In this document: positions 36,143-48,900 of the stretch, one piece after another
Position numbering within the stretch: the stretch's first letter is position 1
How the letters are laid out: each line of letters opens with the position of its first letter
NCBI GenBank assembly: GCA_030248065.1
Contig: JASAMV010004882.1
Span: forward strand, 1 to 64,000
Direction: 5' to 3'
Origin: Rhynchonema sp. JSB1_4
Lineage: Eukaryota > Nematoda > Chromadorea > Monhysterida > Xyalidae
Length of the DNA stretch: 64,000 bases
Notes under the pieces: generated by a model
The model's input: only the letters and a program-made list of their open reading frames with translations
What the model was told of the DNA's origin: nothing
The model's database searches: none
Made by a program: the position numbers and the translations under genes

Positions 36143-36953
36143 GACAATACTGATCACTTACTTGCTGAATCCGTCAGAAATTTTAGTATTTTTGACAAAA
36201 AAACCCCTACCTTTTCAGTAAAATAAGTCACTTCAGAAGCTTCGGGCCGGGGTGCCCGGCCCGGCCCGGCCCGACCCTCCAAATCTCCGGCCCGGCCCGG
36301 CCCGAGCAAAAAGCCCAAAATCGCGGCCCGGCCCGGCCCGATTGCGACCTCTGGTCTGTTCCCCCTCCATGGTACGCCTGCCTCACTGTTCCCCCTCCGG
36401 GTACGTCTGCTCCCCCACTTTTTACCTAAAACAGGCAAATTTTGGCCTAAAATAGGCATTTTTAGGCATAAGATGAGTGATTTTTAGGTCAATGTCGTCA
36501 AAAATCGCCAAAATACCTTTTTATTGAGATTTTTTTCCAAAAAGGGGCAAAAATGGGTCAAATTTTCGACCTCAGAAAATGACTTCTCCAAATTTGGGTC
36601 CTCCCCCCCCCTTCCGGGTCCCTCCCCCTCTTCCCCCCCAGGTGGGTCCGTCTGTTCCCCCCCGAAAGAAGGGGGTACCGCCTGTTCCCCCTTCGGACCA
36701 GGAACTACACTGCCAACATCAGTGCTGTCAGTCATGCATGTCACAATGACAACGCTATAAAGTGTCCTTTTTGCTGTTCCAGATCAGAACAACAACACAA
36801 AATACGAGAAAAACCGTCGCATGTCCTCCCTCAGCTCGTTATTATAATCGCAATGGATTATTTATGAATTCATGATGATCACGTAAACGCTGATTGTCAA
36901 ATTTCATATTAATTTAACGGACGCTTCCTATTTCTTGTTAATTTCGCCCCATA

Positions 36954-39900
36954 ATGGCGTCATTTACGATTCGTCTGATTCCTTTCTGCGCTGGACTTCT
37001 GTCGATGATCATTATCGGTGTCGACTCACGATGTGAAATGCACGGAATCTGCAAAAAAGCGCTCGTGCCGGGAACGGACACGTATAAATTTTCGCCGTGT
37101 ATCAATCGAACAGATCCCAGGTATGTTGCTGTTTACTGGCTGATTTTCTTGACCACTGACCCCATTTTGGGGGGCTCTATTAATTCACTGACTCCATTTT
37201 GGGGGGCTCCATTCCGGGGGGGGCTGGCTCTATTAATTCACTGACCCCTTTTGGGGGTGTATTACGGGGGGCTCTATTCCGGGGGCTGTATTTAGGTTCT
37301 TACGGTATATGGTACGCATGCCGTTTCAGCCCGCTGACCGATCCGACGGCAGTCAAACTGGTGCAACAAATGTGTCCCCATTTGATAAAGAAGGGGGAGG
37401 AAAATCAACCGGTGCTGTGTTGCAATGTTGATCAAGTGCATATTCTCGACCAGGGCATGACCATTCCCAGACAGGTTGGCGCACACACTGGGCTTGATCA
37501 AATCATCGCTGATAAAAATTAAAAGAAAATTTATTCTCAGATCTTCGGACGTTGCCCGGCGTGTTTGGAAAGTTTTATTCGCGTTTGGTGTTATCAGGCG
37601 TGCTCGCCGGATCAGGACCAGTATTTTATTGCTCGCGCCGATAAACCGCACGCTGCGGATTCGTTCGGCGATTTTGGTGATGACGACGGTTAGACATCCT
37701 CCTAAATATCTAAATTATAATTATAATTTTCCAAAATATAAATATTATTTATGTTTTTTTGCAGCCGGTTGGTCGCTGGGTACCGATTTCGACGACACGA
37801 TCGAGAACGACAACGATGTGGGTGGTGAATGGTCAATGGGTGACGAGAGTGTGCACGCAGATGAACATGCGAGACCGAAACGCGCCGCCAAAGTGCACGT
37901 CAGAAATGGTGGGTATATGGTTGGGTTACGGCCGGGTGGAACAGAGAAAATAGCTTTATGATTAGGGCTTCCATGCACGCACCGCTTATGGCATCCACCA
38001 ACCTATTGTGCTGAATGAGGAAAGGTTTCTCCGTTATCTCTTCACTCTGGGCAAGTTGCTAGTGCCAACGGTGCTGTGAATCGGAGCGAACCCGGTGTCT
38101 AAAGGAGACATAGAACCATCGCTTGGGCGGGAACGCTCGGACGCGTTGCAGCGGAGGAACTGCCACAATGCGGCAAACGAAACTGAAAGTCTGCAGTTTT
38201 CTGACTGTGCTCTCCTTGTTTGTTTTTCGCCAGTCTCTTTCGTTGTGTCCGCCTTTTGTGTTTGTCTGGCTACTTCGGTGTTCGTCGCGTATTGGTCGCT
38301 GTCGCATTGTCCAATACTGTGCACGCGGTGGTGGTTTTGTTGCTTGATTTGGCAAGAAAATGAATGGCCGTGTTCCGTCTACTATCCTCGGTTCTGCTGC
38401 GCAATTGAACGCGACCCGCAGACTGTCGACCCAGGACAACCAGCGCTGACACTAGTGTTGTGAGCACCTGCACCCAGCCAAGCATGTCATCTGCTTCATG
38501 CCTGCCGCCACACGCAGCACCTTCGCACACAATGAATACTTTCTGGAAGAATTTTGCAGTTAAAGTCGAGTCCGCAATTCAATTTGATAGTGTGATGCTC
38601 TGCTCAGTGCTGTGTTGTGTTTCACAGATGCGTCCAGCCACAAGGACAAGAGGACACAGGTGCGCACCGGAAAATGGACACCCGATAAGGTTCATATTGA
38701 AAATGGTGGGTCGGTTTGGTCTCACTGACTGAAAAGAGGGACCTCAAATTTGTTGCTGTGATTAGGGGTTGTTTCAGTGTCGTGTCACCGACGTATTTGC
38801 GGTTTGGCCAGTCCTTTAGTTTTCTTGTTGTTCATTGTGTGTGTTAGAAGAGCGGTTAGAGTTTATGGGTTTAAAAATAGCGGTCAAAGTAGTTGTTAGA
38901 GCGATGTATTTTTCAGTGAGTAACCGTCCACGGCGAAGTGATACCACGCATTGTGCACATCACCAGTGGTTCTCTTTTAATGTTCATTCCGAGATGTTTC
39001 ACAAATGACCACATCATTATTTTCTGTCTATTTTTCAGGCACGGCCGTCGGTGTGTTGGACTTTTTCATTTCGAAACAATACATGAATTCGGTGTGGGAT
39101 TCTTGTAAGAACGTGCAGTTCCCTGGCACCAGCCGACCAGCCGTTGAAGCTATGTGCGGACAGAAAGGGGTTGGTTGGGGGTTCGGTGGCAGTTTGACTA
39201 TCGGTTTGGTGGCCAAAAGGGGCAGCATCAAACCGTGCAAAACAAGATGACTTTTGTGATGTTGACGAAACATTTGGTGGGCGTGACTGTTTTGTTTTCG
39301 TTCAAATTAAATCGCACAGTCGTGTGAAATATTGCAGAAAAACTGCACGGCGTTAGACTGGATGTCGTATATGGGTGATCCGGAGCTGAACAACTACGTA
39401 CCATTCAAGTTCAACTTTTCGCTCAAAGCCGATTCCAAGCACAAACTGTTGAACAGAACGGCGATCCCGTGCACCGACGCACCTGATGAAACGAGCTCGC
39501 CGTGTTCTTGTCAGGTTAGGCGTAATGAAGACGACATTTTTTAGGTTTTTTTACCTTTTTGGGGATCCGGTTGTCAGATTTGCCATCTGGGGCATTTGTA
39601 TCGACGACGAGGGGCCAGATTGTGATTGCAGTTGAATCGTCGAAGTACCAGAAGGGACGATACTCACTGACTGACTGATTGTTGTGTCGAGCATTGAACA
39701 CAAACAATTGGCCATTCATACGAACAGAAAGAACACACATTCACACAATCTGATACTACTAGACCTGAAAATTTGGTGCGTTGGCACAACATTGTGGCTG
39801 TCAGACGTCTTCAGGGATCAAGACTTGCATAATTTGCTGTCATTGTCTTCTCAAGCGTGCAAACGGGCCTCGCGCCGACATCAGAACGCTTCAATTTTTC

Positions 39901-42900
39901 TTGTGAAAACACAGATTAGTAAAATTGCAGGATTGTGCAGCCATGTGCGGTGACGTCATTCCCTATCCATCGTCCGAGCCTCAAAAGTGCGTGTTCGCTG
40001 GCGTTGACTGCTACACGTTCCTGGCGTTGTTTGTGTTCAGCGGATTCTCGGCCATTTTGTTCATCATGATCATACTGCAGTTCTTGGTCGATTCGAACTC
40101 CATATTCAAGTAATTTTACGAGTTTATTGAGTTTCATTGAAGGGGTTGTAGTTTTCAATAGTTGCGATGTTTTCGCGCGTGTGAAACCGATTCTTTCGGG
40201 TGTTTTGTCGAGAGAAATCCGCACCCACCCGCAGTTCGTTGATTAACGAAGTATTGTTAGCACATTCTGCTATGAAGTTCACGGAACATTTTGTCATCGT
40301 ATTTCTACCACACCTGTTCTACCACTTTTTTGTCACATAAAACAAAATAGCCTGGTAGATTGATGTTTGACAGGTACGCGAGCAGCGAGAACGACGACAT
40401 TCCGTCGTACAAGGGCGCGCCCGGCTCGCTGGACCCGTCGCAGATCTCGTACCGTGAACGACTTGGTCATCACTGCGAAAAGTCATTGCAGAAAATATGC
40501 GTGGACTGGGGCCACACCTGCTACCGACATCCGTTCTGGGTATGTCACGCATAGCAGTGTGATTTTGGGAGATTTGTTCAATTTTTTATTGATGTTTTGT
40601 GAATTCGTAGCGGTGTGTGTTCAGGCCAACAATTATTGTGTGTTGCCTGACACTTTATGTGTGCGTGTCGAAACATCTCTGTGTCAAACTCAATTTTGCG
40701 ATTTCAGGTGCTGCTGTTCGGTCTATCGATCAGTCTTGTCTTGTCTAGTGGCCTCGTCTGGCTGCGATTTACGACCGACCCTGTTGAATTGTGGTCATCA
40801 CCAGGCAGCAGGGCACGCGATGAGAAAGAGTTTTTTGATGATAATTTTGGGTGCGTTTTTTGGTGTGGTTTTTTTGCCCAGGTTGTTATGTACCGGAGTT
40901 TTCCACTTAAAGCCCCCTCCGACCTCGAATAGAGCCCTCGGTGGCTCTCAGTGGAAAATGTTCCACTTAAAGCCCCCCCGGGGACTTTAATAGGATTTAT
41001 TTTTTCTGCAACACGACTTTTTAACCAATAGTAAATGTTGGCCAGTGACTATCGTACTTTTCTGTTTTTCGGTTGTTTAGATGAAGATCCTCGTGATCAG
41101 ATTTAAATATGGTGTCAGAATGTGAAAATACTGGGCTAAAGTATCCCTACTAACAGTGCTGAAAATACCAGTTTTCCGCTTAAAGCTCCCGTGTGCTGTA
41201 TGTGGAAACGTTTCCACTTAAGCCCTCGGGGGCCCATACTGGAGTTTATCTTTTTGGTCGGAGGGCCCATTTTCCACTAATTTCCGCTTAGAGCCCCGGG
41301 GCTTCAAGTGGAAAACTTCGGTATATATTTGGTGTTTTGGGTGTAATGTGCACGTTGTGTTTGCACGTTTGAGGTTTGATACAAATTGCACGAGGAAGGT
41401 GCCACGTCACGTTACATCTAGTAAATTTCGAAAAATAAAACTATGTGTTTTGAAAAAGTAACTAGATCTTGTCTCCATTTTGTAGACCGTTCTTCCGCAC
41501 CGAACAACTTATTATTGTGCCGAAAAATCAGCAGTTCGTCATGAAAGTGGATCCGGCGACGCTTGATGACGTTTACTATGGACCTGTGTTCAATAAGACC
41601 CTCCTCAAACAGGTAGGGATGGTTTTAGCTGGTTATTTAATTATTTTTTTCGCTTGGTGATTGTCTCTGGTTCTCAGAGAAATTGACCTAATTCCTTTGG
41701 TTTCTTGGATATGAACGGTAAAAACATTTACGGCTGTGTGGTCGGAATTATGACGGAAAACTGAAACAATTGGTGAACCAATGACTTAATGAACACCTAT
41801 TTCAGGTGCTGATGCTGCAACAGAACATCACCAACCTGAATGCCACGTGGGAGCGCCAACTGGCAAACGGCACAATTGTGCAGGAAGTGGTCTCATTGAC
41901 AGATATTTGTTTCAAACCGCTCTCACCAGACTTTGATGCGTGCGCCATACAGTCGGCGTTGAATTGGTTCCAGGTTTGTTTGTGTATATACTCACTGGCT
42001 GTTTATTTTTTGGGTCTTTGGTTGAGTGTAGTCGGACGGGTGATGCGCACTCCCGAAGAGGAGCGAGGGAAGACCCCAAAATCAGGAAAAATTTATTTTT
42101 TGAGGTAGAAGATCTGGCTTATTTTTTGCGCTTTTCTGAAAAAATTTCTGTACGGAGTGTATTTTGGCGATCTTTGACAGTGTTAACCTAAAAATTACGT
42201 ATCTGAGCTTACAATACCTATTTTAGACTTACAATTGCCTATTTTGGACAAAAATTGGGGAGAAGGCGTACCCGAAGTGGGACCCTAGAACTATGGTACA
42301 TTGCTCTGGTCTACGGCCTCCCTCCATCAGTGGTCTGGTTCGAAATTTACGAGTAGCCTACATACGAACAGTGTGTCCAGCGTAATTGATCAACGTTTAC
42401 GTCAGTTTGTTTTCTGACTGAAATGTTTTGCTTTGTGCTTATGTATGTGGTACGTTTTTTGTTGAACAGTATCAGAGATATCGGTGTCACTGCCGCAATG
42501 AAAAAATAAACATATGGTATTATACAACACACAAATAAGACGTGACCTGAATCTTTACGCCACATGTGATAAGTTTTTGTAAGTCTGCTGTTTTTTTCTT
42601 TTGCAGAATAACAAAACGACGCTGGACCAGGAGAAAGTTGATCCGTTTGGCATGCCGACCAATTTCATTGATCACATGAAGAGCTGCATCGAGTCGGTGG
42701 ATTTTGCAATCGTTTTTTGAGACATTATGTCGTGTCTGTCTTTGTTATACTTTCTGATTTTTTTATCGTCCAGAGCTACCGACCAAAATTTACAATAAAC
42801 ATCGATTGATTTCGTTAACTTGTTTGCTGCAGCGCGCCAACGCAAGTGGCAGATGCTACCGAGCTGCACCTGTCGTGTCTGGGCGAATACGGCGGACCGT

Positions 42901-45900
42901 TGTTCCCGTACGTGGTGTTGGGCGGATACAATCACACCGACGATTATATCACGGCTCGGGCGCTGGTGATCACAATTGTCGTGGAGAATTCGAAGGAAGT
43001 TGACAAAGTCGCGCGGGCTGAGGCGTGGGAGAGCGAGTGAGTGTGGTGTTTGTGTATTACAGATCACGTTTAGTTGGTCTGGTCCAATGCTGTATTTTTG
43101 CGAGCGATTTTAATCGTCTCAAGTTTTTCGTTCCTAATTTCACATTGAAATTGATGCGCTGATGTTTTTCAATCAGATGACACAGAAAACAGTGAGCGTT
43201 GTTGACAATTGTATTTGTATATGTAGCTGTGCTTTGCGACTCCAGGTCAACAAGTCACACATGCTTGTAGGTTTATCTCGTATCTGCGCAACTTCTCCTC
43301 CGTTGACTTCAACGTATCTTTCATGGCGGAAAGATCGATTCAGGTAAATTTTAAGCGCTTTTGTTTTCACTGTTGTTTTGGGTGCGTCTGCTGGATTGTG
43401 CCTAAATAGGACTTGTCTAAACGACTGTGGTGTAGCATTTCTGGATTTTTGTATTTTTTTGGGTAGGTAAAGGAGTTGCTGTGCGTCTAGAGGCCAACAG
43501 TGCTTGTCTAATACTATTGTGTCGCAACATTTTGCGTCTGCCCGACTGCAGGACGAAATCAAGCGTCAATCACACAGTGACGTGCTGACCATAGTGATCA
43601 GTTATTTGTTCATGTTCGGATACATTGCATTCGCGTTGGGCCAATACAATGTCGATTGCAACAACTTGTGCGCGCTGCTGGTTGGTCGGGAAGTTGTTCT
43701 TCTGAGCAGCTTTTGTGTTGTTTATGGGTCTTATATCGGAGAGATCAAGGAACACGAGTGCTGGCTGGCTGACTGAGAGAATGTTTCGCTAATGCCATGA
43801 GTTCTTCGGAAGTATTTGATAAATCCAATTTTGGAGGTGCATCGGCACGACAAAGTGGGGAAAAAAGAAAAGAACAATGTCCATTGCTTTTAAAAATAGT
43901 TGATCCGGGCTCATCAAATACAGTGATAAACGTACATATTGGTGCGAAAGTTCCCCACTGTGCACAAGGTGGTAGCACCATACAAACAACTTGTCTATAC
44001 CTGCCCGAACGTGCCCATTTTGCAACCGTACAGGTGCACAGCAAAGTGATGCTGGGCGTGGCTGGCGTGGTGATTGTCGCTCTGTCGGTCACGTCGTCGA
44101 TCGGAGTCTACGCCTGGTGTGGCATACCGGCCACCATGATCATATTGGAGGTACAACCGTTCCTGGTGCTGGCCGTCGGTGTCGACAATATATTCATATT
44201 CGTGCAAGCCTATCAGGTGTGATTTTTGTATTTTTTCGTATTTGTAGTTTTGCACCTCCAGTGCCAGGTGAATGCAAACGCCCGTGTGCAATGTGGCAAA
44301 TCCTGTTGAACAATAAGGAGAGAGTTGATGAAAGATCACAGTCTCATGATAATGAAACATTAGGACCGTCCAATAACATAAATATATGTGGCAAATGTCC
44401 ATGATGTTGGATGTTTGGTTGATTGATTTTTTTGCCGTTTTGCTTCTGAAAACTGGCTTTCTTTATTCGACCGTTTCTTCAGCGCGACCGCAACTCGAAG
44501 ACCGAAACGCTGGAGCATCGAATCGGTCGCATCAGCGGCGAGGTCATACCGAGCATGTTGTTGTCGAGTATTGCCGAGTGTTGCTGTTTCTTTCTCGGTC
44601 GGTTCGCTGGTCTAATGGACCACGTGGTGGATTCAGTTTATCATAGACGCCGGCAACGCCGCGTGCTCACCAAAAACGACCACATTTGAGTGCAGTTTGT
44701 ATAATATCGAATATTGATCAGGAAAAGTTCGCAATAAGCCTTGCAATAGGCCACGAATCTTGATACTCTATAAGCGTTGCGCCAACGGCATTGTTCAAAG
44801 TGTAGTGGCACAATCACACGCACAAATTCGCAAAACGTCCAATTTCAACCAATCAGGTGCGATATCATCAATGCCTGCAGTCAAAGTGTTCTCGCTGTAC
44901 GCTGGCATGGCCATATTCTTCGACTTCTTCCTACAAGTCACCTGTTTCCTCGCATTATTCACGCTCGACTTAAAACGACAAGAGGTACGTACATACAGCA
45001 TGTGATTTTTTCGTTTTTGGTTGTGTGCTCGATTTCTGCCGAAAAAGCCAAGGATTATCTGCTGGATATTTCTCAGTCCTTTGTGGTTGTTCTTGCACGA
45101 AGCATCATTGCCTACTGTCGCCAAATTTAATAGTTTTTGGCATTAGAGCATTTTGTGTGCTATGAAATGGCCCTGCGATCAACATAAGTTACACCATGGT
45201 GTTGGTGGCTCTGATATCTGCTCGAAGCGAAGTATTTTGTTCTGGTCCCTGCGATGTGGTCAACGATGTGACTTGGCAAAAAATCAAAACTTGACCTTTC
45301 AGTCCGGTCGACTAGAGATATGTTGCTGTGCGGTGGTTGACAAACGTGAATACGAACAGGATGGGATGCTGTTTTCGTTGTTCAAAAAGTATTACACACC
45401 GTTCGTACTGTCGAAACACGTCAGAATACTAGTGGTTAGTCGGTGAACTTGCTGGAATTATGGGTTGTGATATCAAATTTGTTGATCGGATCAGACTTGC
45501 CTTGTTCACGATGATTTTGCAAGAGATGTATAGTGGCCACTGACTTCGATCCCGCGACAAGTTGTTCATTTTGGGTCGGGGGACCGACTTTTTAGCTGGT
45601 CGCAGTCAGTGGTTAAGATGTCCTTAATTCAATAGTTACGTATCTGATCCGTTTGCAAGTTTGATATAGCATCGTTCATTGTGTTCGTTTCATTGTTTTT
45701 TGATACTGAGCTCAGTTTCTCCTTGATTTCCAGCTGGTAATCTTCATGGCGTGGACGTGCAGCAGTCTGGCGGTGATCGATAAGATCGAGCTCGGTCTCG
45801 ACTCGAAAGTATCGATGCCTGATGTGAGTGGTTGTTTTTTATTTATTTTCCACTCGTTTTCTTTCAACCAATCTCGCTTCCTTGCTAATTCAGGATTCGT

Positions 45901-48900
45901 ACGTGTTGCAACATTTCAACCAAATGGAGTCCTACTTGTCTGTCGGTCCACCGGTGTACTTTGTGGTCAAGGGCCCGGTGGCGTATGCGGACTTGCGCGC
46001 GCAGAACGCGCTGTGCGGCAGTGCCGGCTGCGACACGGCCAGTCTCAGTCAACAAGTCTATCACGCGTCGCAGTACAGCAATCGGTCAGTACATGTGCTC
46101 TGGGTGCTTGCTGATTGGATGGGTGATTTTGATTGAAAACGCGACTGAATTATTGTTTATGACTGCTGATGCTTCAAAGAACACTTTTAAATGCGGCGGA
46201 GAGAGTTAGCAGAATGTCGCTACCCCTTTAAGAAAAGATTTTTTGTCTTCGTTCTTCTGAGGAAGAGCGCATTATAATTATGTCTGTTTTGTAAGTGAGA
46301 GTACTTTTACGCCGATTAAGCAGCACATTCAGGTGTAAAGTGTTGGCATTTGCGGCAACGTATCCGATCAACAGCGTACGATCAAAAAATGAAAGAACAT
46401 TCTTGCAGTTTGAACTCCCATTTCAGATCGTACATAGCACATCCGGTTATGAATTGGCTGGATGACTACTTCGATTGGTTACGTTCGAAGGGAGACCCGC
46501 CGTGCTGTAGAGTGTGGCCGAACGGAACGTTCTGTCCCGCCACTGTCACATGTTGGTGTACGCCGTGCTGTTAATTTGTTGTTTCAAATTTTGCTGGCTT
46601 AAAAAAGCTCCGTATTGATACGAGCGCAATTTAGTTTTAAGGTCTTTCTCGAGTGTAACATCAGATTTTGTTGTCCGGTTCACGTTTCGAGACTGGAAAT
46701 GTGTGCTGGGCGCACAGTAGTCTTGCATTCTTTGTTCGGCTTGTAGAAACAAAGTAACAGAGTTTTTCATTATTTTCTGACAACTTCTATCAAATAGATT
46801 CTTGCCATTATTGCAGCCGAAGAGTGCCAGCCGTGCAATGTCACCATCCGTCACGGTCGGCCCATCCCTGAACATTTCCGGCGGTATCTGCCAGACTTTC
46901 TGGTCGACAATCCGTCGACCAAATGTGCTAAAGGGTAGGTGTGGCCTCTGGATGTTGCGATGTTTCGTTGGGTTTCACTTGTTTTGTAGCTGCTGATGTG
47001 ATTGTGTCTCGACGAAAATACGTCAGGGTCCTTGCCGCCATCGATGGGCATGATCACAAACGACAAGCACGGTGACAGTGAAAACGATGCTGTCGAATTA
47101 TTTTTTTTATTCTGTTATTCTCCGGATGTGATTCGAGGTTGATTTGATTATAATAAATTGAGTTGGGCTCTGTTTCAGCGGTCATCCGGCGTACGGCAGT
47201 GCGCTGCACATACGTCATGATGGTCACGCTCACTTGACTGGTCATGGCGAACATCAAGTGTACAACATGGCCACTGACCGGATGTTCTTTGGTGTCGCCC
47301 GCAACGGCAGCAATGATGAGATACTGGCCAGTTACTTTATGACATATCACACACCGCTCAAGACGTCTGCGAATTTCATCACTGCTTTAGAGCAGTCGAG
47401 AAAGGTTGGTCGGCGTTTTGGCTATCAACTCGGGCGGGGGGTCAACGTACGCTCCCTAATATTCATTCATGATGTCAGTTTAGTGGTGCGTTCGCAACAC
47501 TATGTAGCGCGACCTGTGGTGCCCGAATTACCGCATTTAAAAAGACAAACTATGATGTATATGTTTATGTGCTGTGAGGTGGAAGACATGTATAGATTCA
47601 ACATCATGGATTTCGTTTGAACGTCAATAAAGCAGTTTTTGATGTTCTTGGTATTTGAGGAGGTTGAGGCCGAGGCGAGACTGCTGGGCTGATAACAAGA
47701 GTTGTTTTGTCACATTCAGAAAATATTTTGCTGTGAGTTGAGGTTTCGGTTAATCATCCGAAGCAGCTTATGAACTTAAAATTTGTCAGCCTTGTCATTT
47801 GACGTTTGACCGATACGATGACCTTTTTATACGAGCTCTATAAAGCACCAAACCACCTTTACGATTCAGGTTGCTGCCAACATCACCACCGTTGTGCGCG
47901 CGGCCGCAGATCACAACAGCGAAGTGGAGGTGTTCCCGTACAGCATTTTCTACGTTTTCTATGAACAATATCTGGAGATCACATGGTCGGCGCTGCTCGA
48001 AGTCTGCCTGTCGCTCGCTGTGATATTTATGGTGCGGTTTGGGCGTCGCGTTTCAGTATGATTGGAGCTGTGCATTGTTTTTGTATTTGTTCGTTTATGT
48101 TTCAACGCTGTTATTTCGCTCATGAGCCGCCAGGTCATCGACCGGGATCATAATACCGTATTTGGCGGGAACGGCTATCAATTAGTGCACTGAAACATTA
48201 GCTATGCGATTGCAGGTGACGACTGTGTTCCTTGGTTTCGACCCGTGGGCAGCGGTGATGATCGTGTTGACGTTGACGATGATTCTCATCAATCTGATGG
48301 GTCTGATGTACTGGTGGCGGATCGATTTTAATGCCATCTCGCTCGTTAATTTGGTCATGGTGAGTGATTCGCTAGGGCTTTGTGGTCTCGTTGATTCTGG
48401 GGCGTTTGTAGACAAGAGTGATCAGAAAGAAGCTCACGCGTGACAAGGGTTGGGGTGGGCAACGCACGTGGAACAGCGCATGCATATCTGGGGCAGAAAT
48501 CATTCGGTCATTTGGACATTTTGTAATGTTTTTTTCACGTCTGGACTACCGTTGTGAGCATTTGGCGTAAGTTGCGCCTTGATTATGTAGCTCGCGTGTA
48601 ACATCAACTTTCGAAGTTGCCGTATTATTCCAAAATGCCCATAGATGCATCACACGGAGCTGCTCAATTCTTGGATGGGCTTCGTTCTGACTGACCACTC
48701 GATATTGAGATTCATTCATCGAGTCAATCAACAAAAATGCTAATTTAATAATGCGCACTCACACACATTTGCAGGCGGTCGGCATCAGTGTGGAGTTCTG
48801 TTCGCACACGGTGCGTGCATTCACGTTGAGCACGCAACAATCGCGTGTGGAACGCGCGCGAGAGGCGCTGGCAACGATGGGCAGTTCGGTGCTTAGCGGC

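Larger units (their letters stand above)
33913..36353. mobile_element. Nested stack level 2: hAT-like CAGAGGTCGCAATCGGGCC element
   Basis: The ends are CAGAGGTCGCAATCGGGCCG and its complement ending ATTGCGACCTCTG, with duplication GTCTGTTC at 33905-33912 and 36354-36361. Both ends are GGCCC tandem motifs. Without later insertions its own length is about 470 bp. It is interrupted by the level-3 element and by the MITE at 35828-36142. Confidence 0.85.
33865..36712. mobile_element. Nested stack level 1: hAT-like CAGTGTAGTTCC element
   Basis: The ends are CAGTGTAGTTCCTGG and CCAGGAACTACACTG, with the perfect 8-bp duplication CCAACATC at 33857-33864 and 36713-36720. Most of its own sequence is the right part (36362-36712): GGTACGTCTG/GTTCCCCCTCCGG motifs and a Lys/Phe-rich core. 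It is split at 33912 by the level-2 element. A second copy begins at 63220, and a decayed copy sits in NPC1 intron 12. Confidence 0.85.

Noticed and set aside
33722..36459. Long Gly/Pro/Ala/Arg-rich frames resembling collagen-like or proline-rich proteins
   Set aside because: They arise from GGCCC tandem arrays within nested hAT-like elements and read open in several frames on both strands.
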